Assembly: GCF_013170805.1 (NCBI RefSeq)
Contig: NZ_CP051294.1
Location: forward strand, 300,823-364,822
From: Mesorhizobium sp. NZP2077
GTDB taxonomy: Bacteria > Pseudomonadota > Alphaproteobacteria > Rhizobiales > Rhizobiaceae
Direction of reading: 5' to 3'
Length of the DNA: 64,000 nt
Shown: positions 45,143-53,985 of the stretch, one piece after another
Numbering within the stretch: the first letter of the stretch is position 1
Layout: each line of letters opens with the position of its first letter
Notes under the pieces: model-generated
The model's database searches: none
The model's input: the letters and a program-made list of their open reading frames with translations, nothing else
Told to the model about the DNA's origin: nothing
Position numbers and translations under genes: made by a program

Positions 45143-47066
45143 TGCCATTCTCCAGTTCATTCAGCCAGACTTCAGAGGGATTCTTCAGTCCGGTGTGCTC
45201 TCCGATCTCGAAGACGTAGTCGTCGTCCATTGTGGGAGAAATCAGATTGCGGGGTAGACAGTAGATCTCGCTCGCCCTGTTCAAAATCTCATTCACGGTG
45301 GCGGGAGAACTTCCAAGGAGCCTGCGTAATTTTAGTTCCGGCTCTGCCTGCTCTTCCAAGACCAGTTGCTGTTTCGCTATCCACAGCCCGATTAGCTGGT
45401 TTGGTGGCTTGAGTTCCGTATTGAGTACAAATTTTGCGCGCATCGCTTTCGGTTGAGGTGTCGCGATATAAATGGGTCGTTTGGGAAGCGTGACCATCTT
45501 GCCATCGAGAACCGCTAACGGAAATTTTGCAAAACCTTGCGTTTGAAAGTCTATCAAACGCGCGCCAACCGGAAACGATGGACCCAGGCGCGCAGCTTGA
45601 TTGCCCTCAGCAAGGTACATCGACAGGATAAGCCCGAAATACAGATAGCTCGATGTCACTGGAGGGATCGCCTGGAACAGGTCCAGGAAGTCAGATAGCA
45701 ACAACGCCGTCTGACTATGATGTATCGCGCTTGTTCCGAATTTTCGGGCGAAGATCACGAGCTCGTCGGACGACATGCTGCCCAGCACATCCGCTGTCAA
45801 AAGATCCTCTATTGTACAATCGCTTTTGATCGCATTGGTCAGTATAGTTTCGGCCTTGCCAACAGCAGCAGTTGAGGCCACCGTAAGATCGCGCGACGAG
45901 AGCATGGCGCGCTTGAGCTTCGGATCAGAAAGAGTGAGGCCGTTAACATCAAGGAAACGAAAGCCAGTCCGAGTGGTGATCTCGGCCCTTGCTATCGAAA
46001 CCGCTCTTTCACGCTTCTCGATCTCCTCTTTCTGATGGTCCTTTTCTGATTTCGGCTTCGGCATTCCCGGTAATGTCGACACGCTGACGAACGCAGGTGC
46101 TCGTCCCGCGGCTTTCGCGATAAGCGCAAGTCGACGGTTGTCGTAGAGACGCAATTTCTCTGCCCCCGCGCTCCTCCACGCTTCGAAGCCAAGACTGGGA
46201 TGAGCGGGCCGTTCAATTGAAGCGTCGTCACCAGGCAACGGGGCCATCTGCCAATCTGATTTACCGTCGCGCGTCAGGACAACGATTGCTTTCGCCCGCT
46301 TCGAGCGGGCATGATCCAAAATCTCCCGCCAGAAAATCAGGTCCCCCCAACGGTTGCGGCCCTCTTCTGCAGTCTCTCCGTCGGTCTCGACCTTGAGAGG
46401 CTTCTTTTTTCGATCCTGGTAGCCGGGCGGCATCCTGCCTTCGTATCGTGCGGACGCGACCGCATCGAGGCTTTCGAAATAACCAAAGAGTTCGCTTTCG
46501 CGAAGAGCATGCGCATTCGCAAAGGTTGCTACTTCGCGCGAATTTGCTTGGAATTGCTCGCTGCAACCACTTAGCATATCGGTAAGCCCCCCGAGTGAAC
46601 TTAACACCTCACGCGTGCGTACAAGCTGTTTCGTGTTGTCCGAGGCGCCTCCAAGGGGCTCGTCAAGGAACGGGTAGAGAAAATCAAAACTGTGCTCGGC
46701 GATATTCCTTATCCCGGCAAGATGCGACGTTAGCTCATCGAGAACGGTTCGGTCTTTCAAATGACGGTAATATTCGTGGGCAGACCAAGCTGGTACAGCA
46801 AGGCGCGTGCCGCAGTAATCAGAAAGCCACGCGACCAGCTCCCCACGCGATTTGGTTCCAATTCTGGTCATCCACATGAGGAAGGAAGTGTCGACATAGA
46901 CAAACGTGCGCGGCGCCTGAAGGAGGTCGGCACCTTCTGCTGCAAGATCCTCGGCAGGCACGCCTGTCAGCGGCAGGAGAAATTGCGCCAATTTTTCATA
47001 TTCAGGCTGATGGCCGCGCGTAGCGCCGGCGCCCCGAGCGCGAACAGGAGATGAACGATTTTTCAA
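45135..47066 (-). CDS. Large protein with PIN-like nuclease domain
   Basis: A 643-residue protein. The N-terminal half resembles PIN-like (PIN_8/DUF4935) ribonuclease-fold domains: Asp59 in 'FVYVDTSFLMWM', then a segment with 'GDLIFWREILDHARSKRAKA' and 'IVVLTRDGKSDW' near 240-265 giving further acidic residues. The C-terminal 300 residues have no domain I recognise. The first permitted start is the TTG at 47066, without a ribosome site. The frame, however, stays open upstream without a stop back to the TGA ending the ATPase gene at 47163, and reads like protein ('LSVDDYFRLHEYRQVIEIP'). So the true N-terminus may lie further up through a rare start. It sits between the two ATPases, suggesting one complex. 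It may be the nuclease effector. Confidence 0.75.
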   Translation of the reverse strand: MKNRSSPVRARGAGATRGHQPEYEKLAQFLLPLTGVPAEDLAAEGADLLQAPRTFVYVDTSFLMWMTRIGTKSRGELVAWLSDYCGTRLAVPAWSAHEYYRHLKDRTVLDELTSHLAGIRNIAEHSFDFLYPFLDEPLGGASDNTKQLVRTREVLSSLGGLTDMLSGCSEQFQANSREVATFANAHALRESELFGYFESLDAVASARYEGRMPPGYQDRKKKPLKVETDGETAEEGRNRWGDLIFWREILDHARSKRAKAIVVLTRDGKSDWQMAPLPGDDASIERPAHPSLGFEAWRSAGAEKLRLYDNRRLALIAKAAGRAPAFVSVSTLPGMPKPKSEKDHQKEEIEKRERAVSIARAEITTRTGFRFLDVNGLTLSDPKLKRAMLSSRDLTVASTAAVGKAETILTNAIKSDCTIEDLLTADVLGSMSSDELVIFARKFGTSAIHHSQTALLLSDFLDLFQAIPPVTSSYLYFGLILSMYLAEGNQAARLGPSFPVGARLIDFQTQGFAKFPLAVLDGKMVTLPKRPIYIATPQPKAMRAKFVLNTELKPPNQLIGLWIAKQQLVLEEQAEPELKLRRLLGSSPATVNEILNRASEIYCLPRNLISPTMDDDYVFEIGEHTGLKNPSEVWLNELENGND

Positions 47067-47162
47067 CTGGATTGTTGCCCCAGGGATTTCAATTACCTGC
47101 CGATATTCATGCAGGCGGAAGTAGTCGTCAACCGAAAGCTGCAGGGCGATAATACTTTGGCG

Positions 47163-48746
47163 TCAAGAAATCAGGTTGCCGTCACCGAGCTTCGCCATAA
47201 CCTTGTCGACCAATGCCTTTGCGACGCTCTGGCTAGATGATACCTGATAAAGTACCTCGCAAAATCGCTCGAAAGCCATTCGCTCATTGTCCGCGACACC
47301 TTTGATTTCTGCTATTTTCGGCTGCGTCGAGAGCTCAAGGGATTTCTCGACTTCTATCACTTTTTCGGTATAGCCAGAAAGGTCCTCATTCTGGAGCACC
47401 GTCTGCGAGAGCGCTTTCTTTGCCTTCTGGCAAGCATCACGGCCCTTAGCCCACCAGTTCGCATATTCTGACTCACCCAGGACCCCCTGCGCAAGAATAT
47501 CGAGCGTCTCGTTAGCGATCTTGAGCTGAAGTTCTGTTTCTCGTAGCCAATTGCGTTTGATCGAACTCGTCCTGCATAGGTGCGCGATTTCTCTGGCAAG
47601 CGGGGCAAGCTGATTGGTGAGATTGTGGTAGTGGGCGTTCTGTTCGAAGTGATCACGGCGCCCATTTGGGACGATTTTCCGATCGACAACGTGAATTTCA
47701 CCGACGGCCCAAGCGTTAAATCGAAGTTCGGGAAACAATTCTTCGAGTAGGTTGTGCTCGCCAATCTGCACATTTCCAGCACGAAGCCTCAATCCCTTCA
47801 CGCCGGCGCCATTCGGCAGCGCCCCCTCGTAGTCGTGATGAAGAACCCAGACAATCGCGGCAAGTTCACCGTCGATTGATGAGATTTCGTTGACGGAAAG
47901 TCGGCTGAAACGGATTGGATTGTGGCCAGGCGGCGTTAGCACGTCACGATGCGGCCGTAAGACGGGCCGGTCGTTGCCCTCGATGCGAATATTCAGTTCT
48001 CCAAGCGCGACGACCTGGGCAAGCGCTTTACGGATCTCGGCACCAAATTGGAATTCCGACGCGAACGGAACGGGAGCGACTTGGCCCAAATATTCGTCGA
48101 CAGCCACGGGGCTCATCAACTTGTCACTGCGTAGGCGAACGACCCCCCGCAATTCAACTTCGAAGAACCGCTCCGGATAGTCACCGGACGGCTTTTTCCT
48201 GAGCGTCGCAACAGAACGTATCAAGCTTTGAATGTCGCCATCGGTTTCGCGCAAGGCCGACTTCAATCGCCGGCAGTCCCACGTCAATTCGGCAACAGAC
48301 GAATCTGACGCTGTTCTAGAGCGGAAAACGAGTTCCTGCGCATAGCCCAGGCCCGCAAGGCGACCGACGCCTCTGAAACCTCGGGCTGACGTGCCACGCT
48401 TGCCGCTTGCACCCAAGGCGGCCATCTTGCGGGCGAAATCGGCGTTTGACAGACCGGCACCATTGTCGCGAATGCGTATGGTTCTCGTCGTCGCATCAAT
48501 TGTGATGGCGACCTTCCCAGCTTCATCCCCGGAAAGCAGCCCGCGGCTGTGCGCGTCGTCGATGGCATCGGCAGAGTTCTGCACGTACTCGCGATAGACC
48601 GTCATCGGGTCGATGTACATCGCGCTGGAAACCAGTTCCAATACGTCCCGACCAATGGTGATCTCCTCAAGAGGCTCACTCTGGCCTCCGGCTTTTGCGG
48701 CATGGAGCGCCGACCGGTTTATCCGTGTTGTGGCTTCCGTCGTCAT
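47163..48746 (-). CDS. GHKL (Hsp90/MORC-type) ATPase, first paralogue of the operon
   Basis: A 527-residue ATPase with the same architecture as that at 43583: N-box 'YREYVQNSADAIDDA' near residues 51-65, G1 'IRIRDNGAGLS' near 93, G2 'ARGFRGVGRLAG' near 120, then 'GEIHVVDRKIVPNGRRDHFE' near 350 and a helical C-terminus. Its start overlaps the radical SAM stop by 4 nt (ATGA). The next in-frame sequence after its TGA continues as open reading frame into the PIN-like gene. Two paralogous ATPases in one operon suggest a heterodimeric clamp. The sequence is clearly not a histidine kinase: no receiver or dimerisation/phosphoacceptor domain is present. Confidence 0.85.
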   Translation of the reverse strand: MTTEATTRINRSALHAAKAGGQSEPLEEITIGRDVLELVSSAMYIDPMTVYREYVQNSADAIDDAHSRGLLSGDEAGKVAITIDATTRTIRIRDNGAGLSNADFARKMAALGASGKRGTSARGFRGVGRLAGLGYAQELVFRSRTASDSSVAELTWDCRRLKSALRETDGDIQSLIRSVATLRKKPSGDYPERFFEVELRGVVRLRSDKLMSPVAVDEYLGQVAPVPFASEFQFGAEIRKALAQVVALGELNIRIEGNDRPVLRPHRDVLTPPGHNPIRFSRLSVNEISSIDGELAAIVWVLHHDYEGALPNGAGVKGLRLRAGNVQIGEHNLLEELFPELRFNAWAVGEIHVVDRKIVPNGRRDHFEQNAHYHNLTNQLAPLAREIAHLCRTSSIKRNWLRETELQLKIANETLDILAQGVLGESEYANWWAKGRDACQKAKKALSQTVLQNEDLSGYTEKVIEVEKSLELSTQPKIAEIKGVADNERMAFERFCEVLYQVSSSQSVAKALVDKVMAKLGDGNLIS

Positions 48747-50374
48747 GCAACAGCCCTTTGCTTTGGTGCGAGCTCTGCGGTGATAGCGATGCTCTCTTCC
48801 TCATAGTCCAAACCAGCGTCTTCAACCCGCTCGTCTTCGGCGAGCCCAAGGTCAGACATCGATTCCAGGCGGACCAGTTCCTTTTGCGTGGCCCATATTG
48901 TTGTCAGTTCGTCCTTAGATGCCGGAATATAGAACCGCAAAATTTGCCGAACTTTATCGTTGGCAGCAAAGTCGCTTAGCATCACGAATTCGCGGGGGTC
49001 GCGGGACGAGAGCAGCTCCATGAGCTCTGCCCGCTCGTAGCTGTCGAGCGAGGCGAACTCGGCCTGAAATTCGTAGAGCTTCTGATCCTGATCGTATCGC
49101 TCGTACCAGGTACGATTGAAGATGAAATCGTGCGGCATCATCAGGATGCGCGCATAATCCTCGAAGGTGTCTCCAAACGCGTGCTTGAAGAAGGCCGGCG
49201 CCCCGCTGACGATACCGTGCGTCGCCTGCAGTACAATCTGCATCGACCGAAGTTGGTAACGGGACCACTTCTCTCCGATATGACCACGGTTCGGGCGGTT
49301 GGTCGGCTGGTACCGCATCGGAAATGACCAAATGCGGATCCCGAGCTCCTCGTTCAAAGTCACGTTCAAGCGCATGCGCTCGAACAGATCCTCCGGACCG
49401 TCATGGAAATTATAAAGCATATAGTTCGACAGCTCGGTCAGACCGTACTCTGCCGCATAGCGTACGGCCTGTTCGTACGGCTTCTTGACGCCGAGATGGT
49501 CGAAAGCGATCCGCAGGGGTTTCAGGCAAATGGTTGCCAATTCCCGCAGATACATCGGATCCTTGCATAAGATCCGTGCATCGACGCCCTGATTGAAGTC
49601 GACCCGGCGCTGAACCGCGACTTTTGCACCAGGTCTCATGAGCTTGGCTCCGGGTACAAAGCCCAGATCGCGGATTTCCGCAATGATTTCCTTAAACCTT
49701 GCGGATGCGACAACGTTGTTGTCCATGAGGATCAGGTCCTTTTTAGGACCATAATGCTCGTCGATTGCCCGGACCAGATCGGTCAAGGACTCGGTATCGC
49801 GTTGCATCCCCTCCAGCTTTGGCACACCGCAAAAATGACATTTGCGAATGCAACCGCGGGAGGTGTAGGCAAAATAGGCGTCTCGCACCGGATAGCGGTA
49901 ATCGATCTGAGAGAGGATATCGTAATCCGGAACGAGATCCTCAATCGGTCGTCCTGTCGTGTCGCTGGAATAAAGTTCTTCAGCAAATTCGTCGAGCTGC
50001 AAAGACACGGCAGGTGAGTCCGAGAGCAATCCTTTGATAAACCTAACGCCGTGCCAGCGACGCTCGTCCAGAAAGCGTTCATGCATAAGAGACGCAGCAA
50101 TGCCGCCGACAAAAACCTTGTCAGCCTGGCCGTTGGCGACCTCAAGAGCAAAATCGATCGATTGGGAGATCTTCGGATACTCGAAGGAAAAAAGCGTCGT
50201 TACATAAATCCGGTCCCACGCCTCATTCATGACCGAGCGATCCTCGCCCTTTATGAAACGGACACGGTCCCGTTTGCCACGGGGGCCATGGTATTGGGCG
50301 ATTTTCATCAGGCCCAATGGCGGGTACTTGTTCTTGTACCCTGGCTCGATCAGGAGGATGTTCTTGTTAGCCAT
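48743..50374 (-). CDS. Radical SAM protein with B12-binding-like N-terminus
   Basis: A 543-residue radical SAM enzyme. The cluster ligands are Cys175-x3-Cys179-x2-Cys182 ('SRGCIRKCHFCGVPKLEG'). The first 170 residues have the Rossmann-like opening common to cobalamin-binding radical SAM proteins ('ILLIEPGYKNKYPPLGLMKIAQYHG', 'KVFVGGIAAS'), though no Asp-x-His-x-x-Gly cobalamin motif is seen. The C-terminal 200 residues are unassigned. Start at 50374 overlaps the DGQHR-gene stop by 8 nt. Radical SAM enzymes are unusual inside DNA-targeting operons; together with a DndB-like protein this hints at a base or nucleoside modification, but no substrate can be read from the sequence. Confidence 0.87.
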   Translation of the reverse strand: MANKNILLIEPGYKNKYPPLGLMKIAQYHGPRGKRDRVRFIKGEDRSVMNEAWDRIYVTTLFSFEYPKISQSIDFALEVANGQADKVFVGGIAASLMHERFLDERRWHGVRFIKGLLSDSPAVSLQLDEFAEELYSSDTTGRPIEDLVPDYDILSQIDYRYPVRDAYFAYTSRGCIRKCHFCGVPKLEGMQRDTESLTDLVRAIDEHYGPKKDLILMDNNVVASARFKEIIAEIRDLGFVPGAKLMRPGAKVAVQRRVDFNQGVDARILCKDPMYLRELATICLKPLRIAFDHLGVKKPYEQAVRYAAEYGLTELSNYMLYNFHDGPEDLFERMRLNVTLNEELGIRIWSFPMRYQPTNRPNRGHIGEKWSRYQLRSMQIVLQATHGIVSGAPAFFKHAFGDTFEDYARILMMPHDFIFNRTWYERYDQDQKLYEFQAEFASLDSYERAELMELLSSRDPREFVMLSDFAANDKVRQILRFYIPASKDELTTIWATQKELVRLESMSDLGLAEDERVEDAGLDYEEESIAITAELAPKQRAVA

Positions 50375-51392
50375 TGCTGACGACCTTCAAATGCGCGCGC
50401 TTTCGGACATCGCGGATGTAATCGACGGCCTTGCGGACACCGCCCTCACCGCCCACTCCCTTGAGTTGGCCATTGGTTGACCAGTCAACATGGAGCCCGA
50501 AATCGGCGAGCATGTTGACAAAGTAACTTCGGTCGGCGTCGACCACGCCCTTGGTTTCATTGTAAAGATCAGCGGCGATGTCCATTAGTGCGTAAACCCC
50601 CACGCCTTTGTTCAAGATGTGTTTCCGATGGTTCGACCATTGATCGGGAAGGACGTCAGCGACAGCTTTCCAAAATGCCAGGACCACAAGAGCGGCATGC
50701 TCCGGCGACCGCGTCTTGAGGATGCGTGTCGCAGTCAAAAACCGCTTGATCGCCTTCTGCATGGTCCGAAGCGACGCACGCCGCTTCAATCCGGATGTGC
50801 TGTTGCCGCCAAGGTCAAGCTGGCGGCACCAAGGCGACTCGACATCGTTGTTCAAGTGCAGGGCAATGAACAGTTCAGGCCTGTCGTTTGCAAGATCGCC
50901 CGCCAGATGGGCATCATGAAAGTCGAGAAGGCTGGTGCTGAGCCCTTTCGCCTTGCTGTTGATCGTGTTGAAAACCTCCATCTCCTCGCGAACCGTGAGG
51001 CCCAGAAAGCACATGAACGGCAAGGAGATGTCGACGTCATTGAGGTGGCCTAGGCGGTGCTGGCAATCGACCTGAGCCATGACTTTGCCGGCAGCGGGGT
51101 CAATCTCGAGGCGAGCTTGCCCTTGCCCGGTTTCGACAAGGCGCCAGGCCGTATCGCTTGGCCGGAGATTGAGCGTGAGCGGAATGGTGGACGCGTCTGG
51201 CTGGCGGATGTAGCGACGGAAATCCAGACTGTGTTGGGAATTAAACCGGCGCTGGTATCCCGTCTTCGTATCTTCGTTGAGGATATCGGCAAAACTCAGA
51301 GAATGGAGAAGTTTTGCGGGGGCAAAGCCAAGCAAAACTTGACGGCCAGCCGAGGCGCCGATCGTGCAATGAATCGTTAATGGAGCAGACAT
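50367..51392 (-). CDS. DGQHR-domain (DndB-like) protein
   Basis: A 341-residue member of the DGQHR family, which includes DndB, the regulator of DNA phosphorothioation, and similar proteins of DNA-modification islands. The namesake motif reads Asp109-Cys-Gln-His-Arg113 here ('AQVDCQHRLGHL'), with Cys in place of Gly; the usual downstream block 'FNTINSKAKGLSTSLLDFHDA' is intact near 141-161. I choose the ATG at 51392 (GGGGGAT upstream) over the more upstream starts. It is separated from the ParB-like gene by about 100 nt containing two inverted repeats, the longest gap within the first half of the operon, so it may have its own control. Confidence 0.83.
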   Translation of the reverse strand: MSAPLTIHCTIGASAGRQVLLGFAPAKLLHSLSFADILNEDTKTGYQRRFNSQHSLDFRRYIRQPDASTIPLTLNLRPSDTAWRLVETGQGQARLEIDPAAGKVMAQVDCQHRLGHLNDVDISLPFMCFLGLTVREEMEVFNTINSKAKGLSTSLLDFHDAHLAGDLANDRPELFIALHLNNDVESPWCRQLDLGGNSTSGLKRRASLRTMQKAIKRFLTATRILKTRSPEHAALVVLAFWKAVADVLPDQWSNHRKHILNKGVGVYALMDIAADLYNETKGVVDADRSYFVNMLADFGLHVDWSTNGQLKGVGGEGGVRKAVDYIRDVRKRAHLKVVSNG

Positions 51393-51427
51393 GATATCCC
51401 CCGGTCGCACAATTTGCATTCCCCGGA

Positions 51428-51468
51428 TGCACTTTCGTGCACGAAGCACTGCAAGTCAAGCTTTGACT
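51428..51468 (-). promoter_or_regulatory. Two inverted repeats between operon halves
   Basis: AGTCAA-gct-TTGACT (51454-51468) is a perfect 6-bp inverted repeat, and TGCAC-tttc-GTGCA (51428-51441) a second one of 5 bp; an overlapping GTGC-acgaa-GCAC also exists. They lie 36-76 nt before the DGQHR-gene start. They could be an operator, a promoter-proximal site (TTGACT is a good -35 box on the minus strand, but no good -10 follows at 17 nt), or an RNA hairpin. Confidence 0.35.
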
Positions 51469-51493
51469 ACGAGCGAGAGACAGGCACATCATG

Positions 51494-52507
51494 CTATTTT
51501 TTGGGATTGAGCTTGGCGCTTACGGCCTCTATCCGGCCAGCCAGCTTATCGAGTTCGAAGTGAATTTTCTTGCGCGTCTCACCTTGCGCATGACTGAGCG
51601 CGGATTCGACCTCGGGACGTGCAAGCCATTGACGGAACTTGGCAAGTTTTTTGTAAGGGGTGCTGTCGGCACCCGCCTCAACGGCATGCTCATGCGCATC
51701 CTCGAAACCGTAGGTCCGAGTTGAAAACTTCTGGAGCGCTTTTGAGGCCGAACAGATCACGGGTAGACGGTCCCGGACATCGACGGCGCGGGCAATTTCA
51801 CCGGACTTGATCTTTTCAACGACCAGATTGTCGAAACCCTGTTGAGAAAGCCTGGCCTTGCGGATCGTCGAAGACTTCAAGTACTCGTCATAGTAGCTCC
51901 ATTTCGAGGTGTCTGGGTCGCCATTGTCGAGCATGAACTGATAAACCGCGATGAGGTGTTCCACCTTCCGTTTGGAAAGGCCGATTTCCAACGCGAGTTT
52001 CGAAGAGTCGATGTCATGCGCTTTTGACCGACGGTAGAGAAAGCCCGCCTGCTCAAACGGCGCCCAGTCTTTCTTGCCCTTGATGTGATACTGGCCGAGC
52101 AACGCAAAAATGAGTGACTCGTCAATGTCCGCCGGAAGAAGACGAACCTTCATACGGCCCCATTTGACCGGATCGGTCTTCGCCAGTCCTCGGTAGGCGG
52201 CCAGGCGACTATTTCCCTCCAAAACCTCCAAGGACTGAGCGCGCACCACGACCGGGTCGGTCAACCCACCATCCCGCTTGATGTCCTGGATCAGGGTTTT
52301 GACGTGATCCATCTCCAACAGCTTGCGCTCGATATCCGCTTGGCTCGGCTCCTCGCCGTCGACACGCAAGATCGAGTAGACACGTGGATTGTCGACGAAA
52401 AATCGAAGGTCCTTCTGCGCGATGGTACTGGTGACCACGGGGACTTCGACGCCGCGGATCAGAAGCGTTTCTCCCGTTGCTTTCGCGGATTCTTGGGCCG
52501 TGTTCAT
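51494..52507 (-). CDS. ParB/sulfiredoxin-fold domain protein, second of two
   Basis: A 337-residue protein with a ParB N-terminal (ParB/Srx) domain: 'GGLTDPVVVRAQSLEVLEGN' and 'SRLAAYRGL' (residues 80-108) are the CTPase-type boxes, with Glu-Gly-Asn-Ser-Arg as the phosphate-binding motif. A helix-turn-helix-like region follows ('SKLALEIGLSKRKVEHLIAVYQF', near 170-190), and the rest is helical. ParB-like CTPases bind DNA as sliding clamps; some members cut DNA. It overlaps the helicase gene by 4 nt (ATGA). It is unlike the chromosomal ParB, lacking a ParA partner here. Its partner could be the first ParB-like protein, at 54400. Confidence 0.83.
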   Translation of the reverse strand: MNTAQESAKATGETLLIRGVEVPVVTSTIAQKDLRFFVDNPRVYSILRVDGEEPSQADIERKLLEMDHVKTLIQDIKRDGGLTDPVVVRAQSLEVLEGNSRLAAYRGLAKTDPVKWGRMKVRLLPADIDESLIFALLGQYHIKGKKDWAPFEQAGFLYRRSKAHDIDSSKLALEIGLSKRKVEHLIAVYQFMLDNGDPDTSKWSYYDEYLKSSTIRKARLSQQGFDNLVVEKIKSGEIARAVDVRDRLPVICSASKALQKFSTRTYGFEDAHEHAVEAGADSTPYKKLAKFRQWLARPEVESALSHAQGETRKKIHFELDKLAGRIEAVSAKLNPKK

Positions 52508-53985
52508 TCTTCCTCCCGCTTGCCGAGGCGCAGCACGTCGCGGACCATTTCCCCGAACGCATAGTCTGCAAGTTTATCGTAGTCGGCCCGACTGATATCG
52601 CCTTGGCCCAGTTGCCCTGCGAGGTGCTTTGCCGAAAGAAGCGCATCCACCCATGCATCGACGGTTTCCGATGCAATCAGATTGGTAACGAAACAGGGCC
52701 GATTCTGGGAAATTCGGTGGATACGGTCCTGCGCCTGAAGATAATCGTCTAGACTGAAGCTGCGATCGTAAAATACGGCATGGTTGGCGACGGTGAGCGT
52801 GAGGCCTTCCTTCGCAGCCCCTGGCGTCGCGACCAGCACCCGCACGCTTTGATCTGTCTTGAACGCAGACAGCGCCTCTTCCCGTATAGCTATGGTGAGG
52901 CCGCCGTGAACCACAACAGCCCCGAATTCATCGAGATGCCGGCGTAAAAGCTCGGCGTTTTTGGTGAAATTGGTCCAGACGATAATCTTTTCATTAGCGT
53001 CGATGGCGTCGTGGACGAGGTCGTCGAGGGCCCCCATTTTCCCGGGCGTCGCCTTGTAGGACTGATCGATCATTGCAGGATTGGAGGCAACCTGCACCAG
53101 TCGCAGCAGACGCTTGAGGATTTCCTCGGCATCATCGAGCACCGGGCGACCCTGCGTGACAACAATTGCCGCAAGCTCATTGCGGAACTGTCCGTAGATC
53201 TCAGCCTGTCGCGGCTCGAGCTGGCACTCGACGTTTCGAACCGTCTTGTCGGGCAATTGAAGGCCCGCCGTCTTCTTTGTTTCTCTCACGGTGAACGGAC
53301 GGATTTTTTCAAAGAGCTGCTCAAGCTCTCCCGCAAAGGCGGCGGCACGGGTCTCGTCATGGCCGAGGTCATTCGTCAGGTCGAGATTTCGCTTGAAGGA
53401 GGTGAAGTCGTCTCCAAGGCTTTCGCCTTGATCGAGAAACTTGATTTGGGACCAAAGGTCATATGGTCGGTTCGCAACCGGCGTGCCGGTCATGATCACC
53501 TTACGCACGAAGCTTGGCCCGAGGCCGTGAAGTGCCTGGCTGACCTCCGCATCGGGGTTCTTGATTTTATGCGCCTCGTCGAGAACGGCCCCGACCTTGC
53601 GCGTTTTCACGAAAAGTTCCAGCCGCTTTCTCTCGGAAAGGACGACCTCGTAATGCGCCAGGTAAATCCGTGCCGGGCTGTTGAAGGCAAAAAAGTTTGC
53701 GTTTCGGTCCTGACCAAGGATCCGAGGTCGCAGGTGGCTGTGGCTAGCGATTTCGACCCGCCAGTTTTCGATCAGGCTCTTCTTCGTAATGATGAGCACC
53801 GAGTCCGCTATATCTCTCGAAAGCCATGACAGCGCCAGGTCAAGGCCGATCTTTGTCTTTCCCAGACCCTGCTCGTGGAAGATTGCTGCGTAAGGCATGT
53901 CGCGGATGGCCGAGAGCGCTTCGATTTGATGCGGAAACGCAGATTGTTTTGCATCGAGGCTCGCGGCCTTTTGAAGTTTTAGCAT
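52504..53985 (-). CDS. SNF2-family DEAD/DEAH helicase-like ATPase
   Basis: A compact 493-residue superfamily 2 translocase. Motif I is 'HEQGLGKTK' near residues 38-45, motif II Asp-Glu-Ala-His at 136-139 ('LDEAHKIKN'), motif III 'MTGTPVAN' near 165, motif V 'AAKEGLTLTVANHAVFYD' and motif VI 'YLQAQDRIHRISQ' near 435-447. The Gln-x2-Arg-x-His-Arg form of motif VI is that of the SNF2 group, which translocates on duplex DNA without strand separation. No nuclease or zinc domain is attached. Start at 53985 overlaps the PD-(D/E)XK-like gene by 7 nt. Probably the DNA motor of the system. Confidence 0.92.
   Translation of the reverse strand: MLKLQKAASLDAKQSAFPHQIEALSAIRDMPYAAIFHEQGLGKTKIGLDLALSWLSRDIADSVLIITKKSLIENWRVEIASHSHLRPRILGQDRNANFFAFNSPARIYLAHYEVVLSERKRLELFVKTRKVGAVLDEAHKIKNPDAEVSQALHGLGPSFVRKVIMTGTPVANRPYDLWSQIKFLDQGESLGDDFTSFKRNLDLTNDLGHDETRAAAFAGELEQLFEKIRPFTVRETKKTAGLQLPDKTVRNVECQLEPRQAEIYGQFRNELAAIVVTQGRPVLDDAEEILKRLLRLVQVASNPAMIDQSYKATPGKMGALDDLVHDAIDANEKIIVWTNFTKNAELLRRHLDEFGAVVVHGGLTIAIREEALSAFKTDQSVRVLVATPGAAKEGLTLTVANHAVFYDRSFSLDDYLQAQDRIHRISQNRPCFVTNLIASETVDAWVDALLSAKHLAGQLGQGDISRADYDKLADYAFGEMVRDVLRLGKREEE

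Noticed and set aside
53011..53829. 272-codon plus-strand open frame opposite the SNF2 gene
   Set aside because: Shadow of the helicase, which carries all SF2 motifs.
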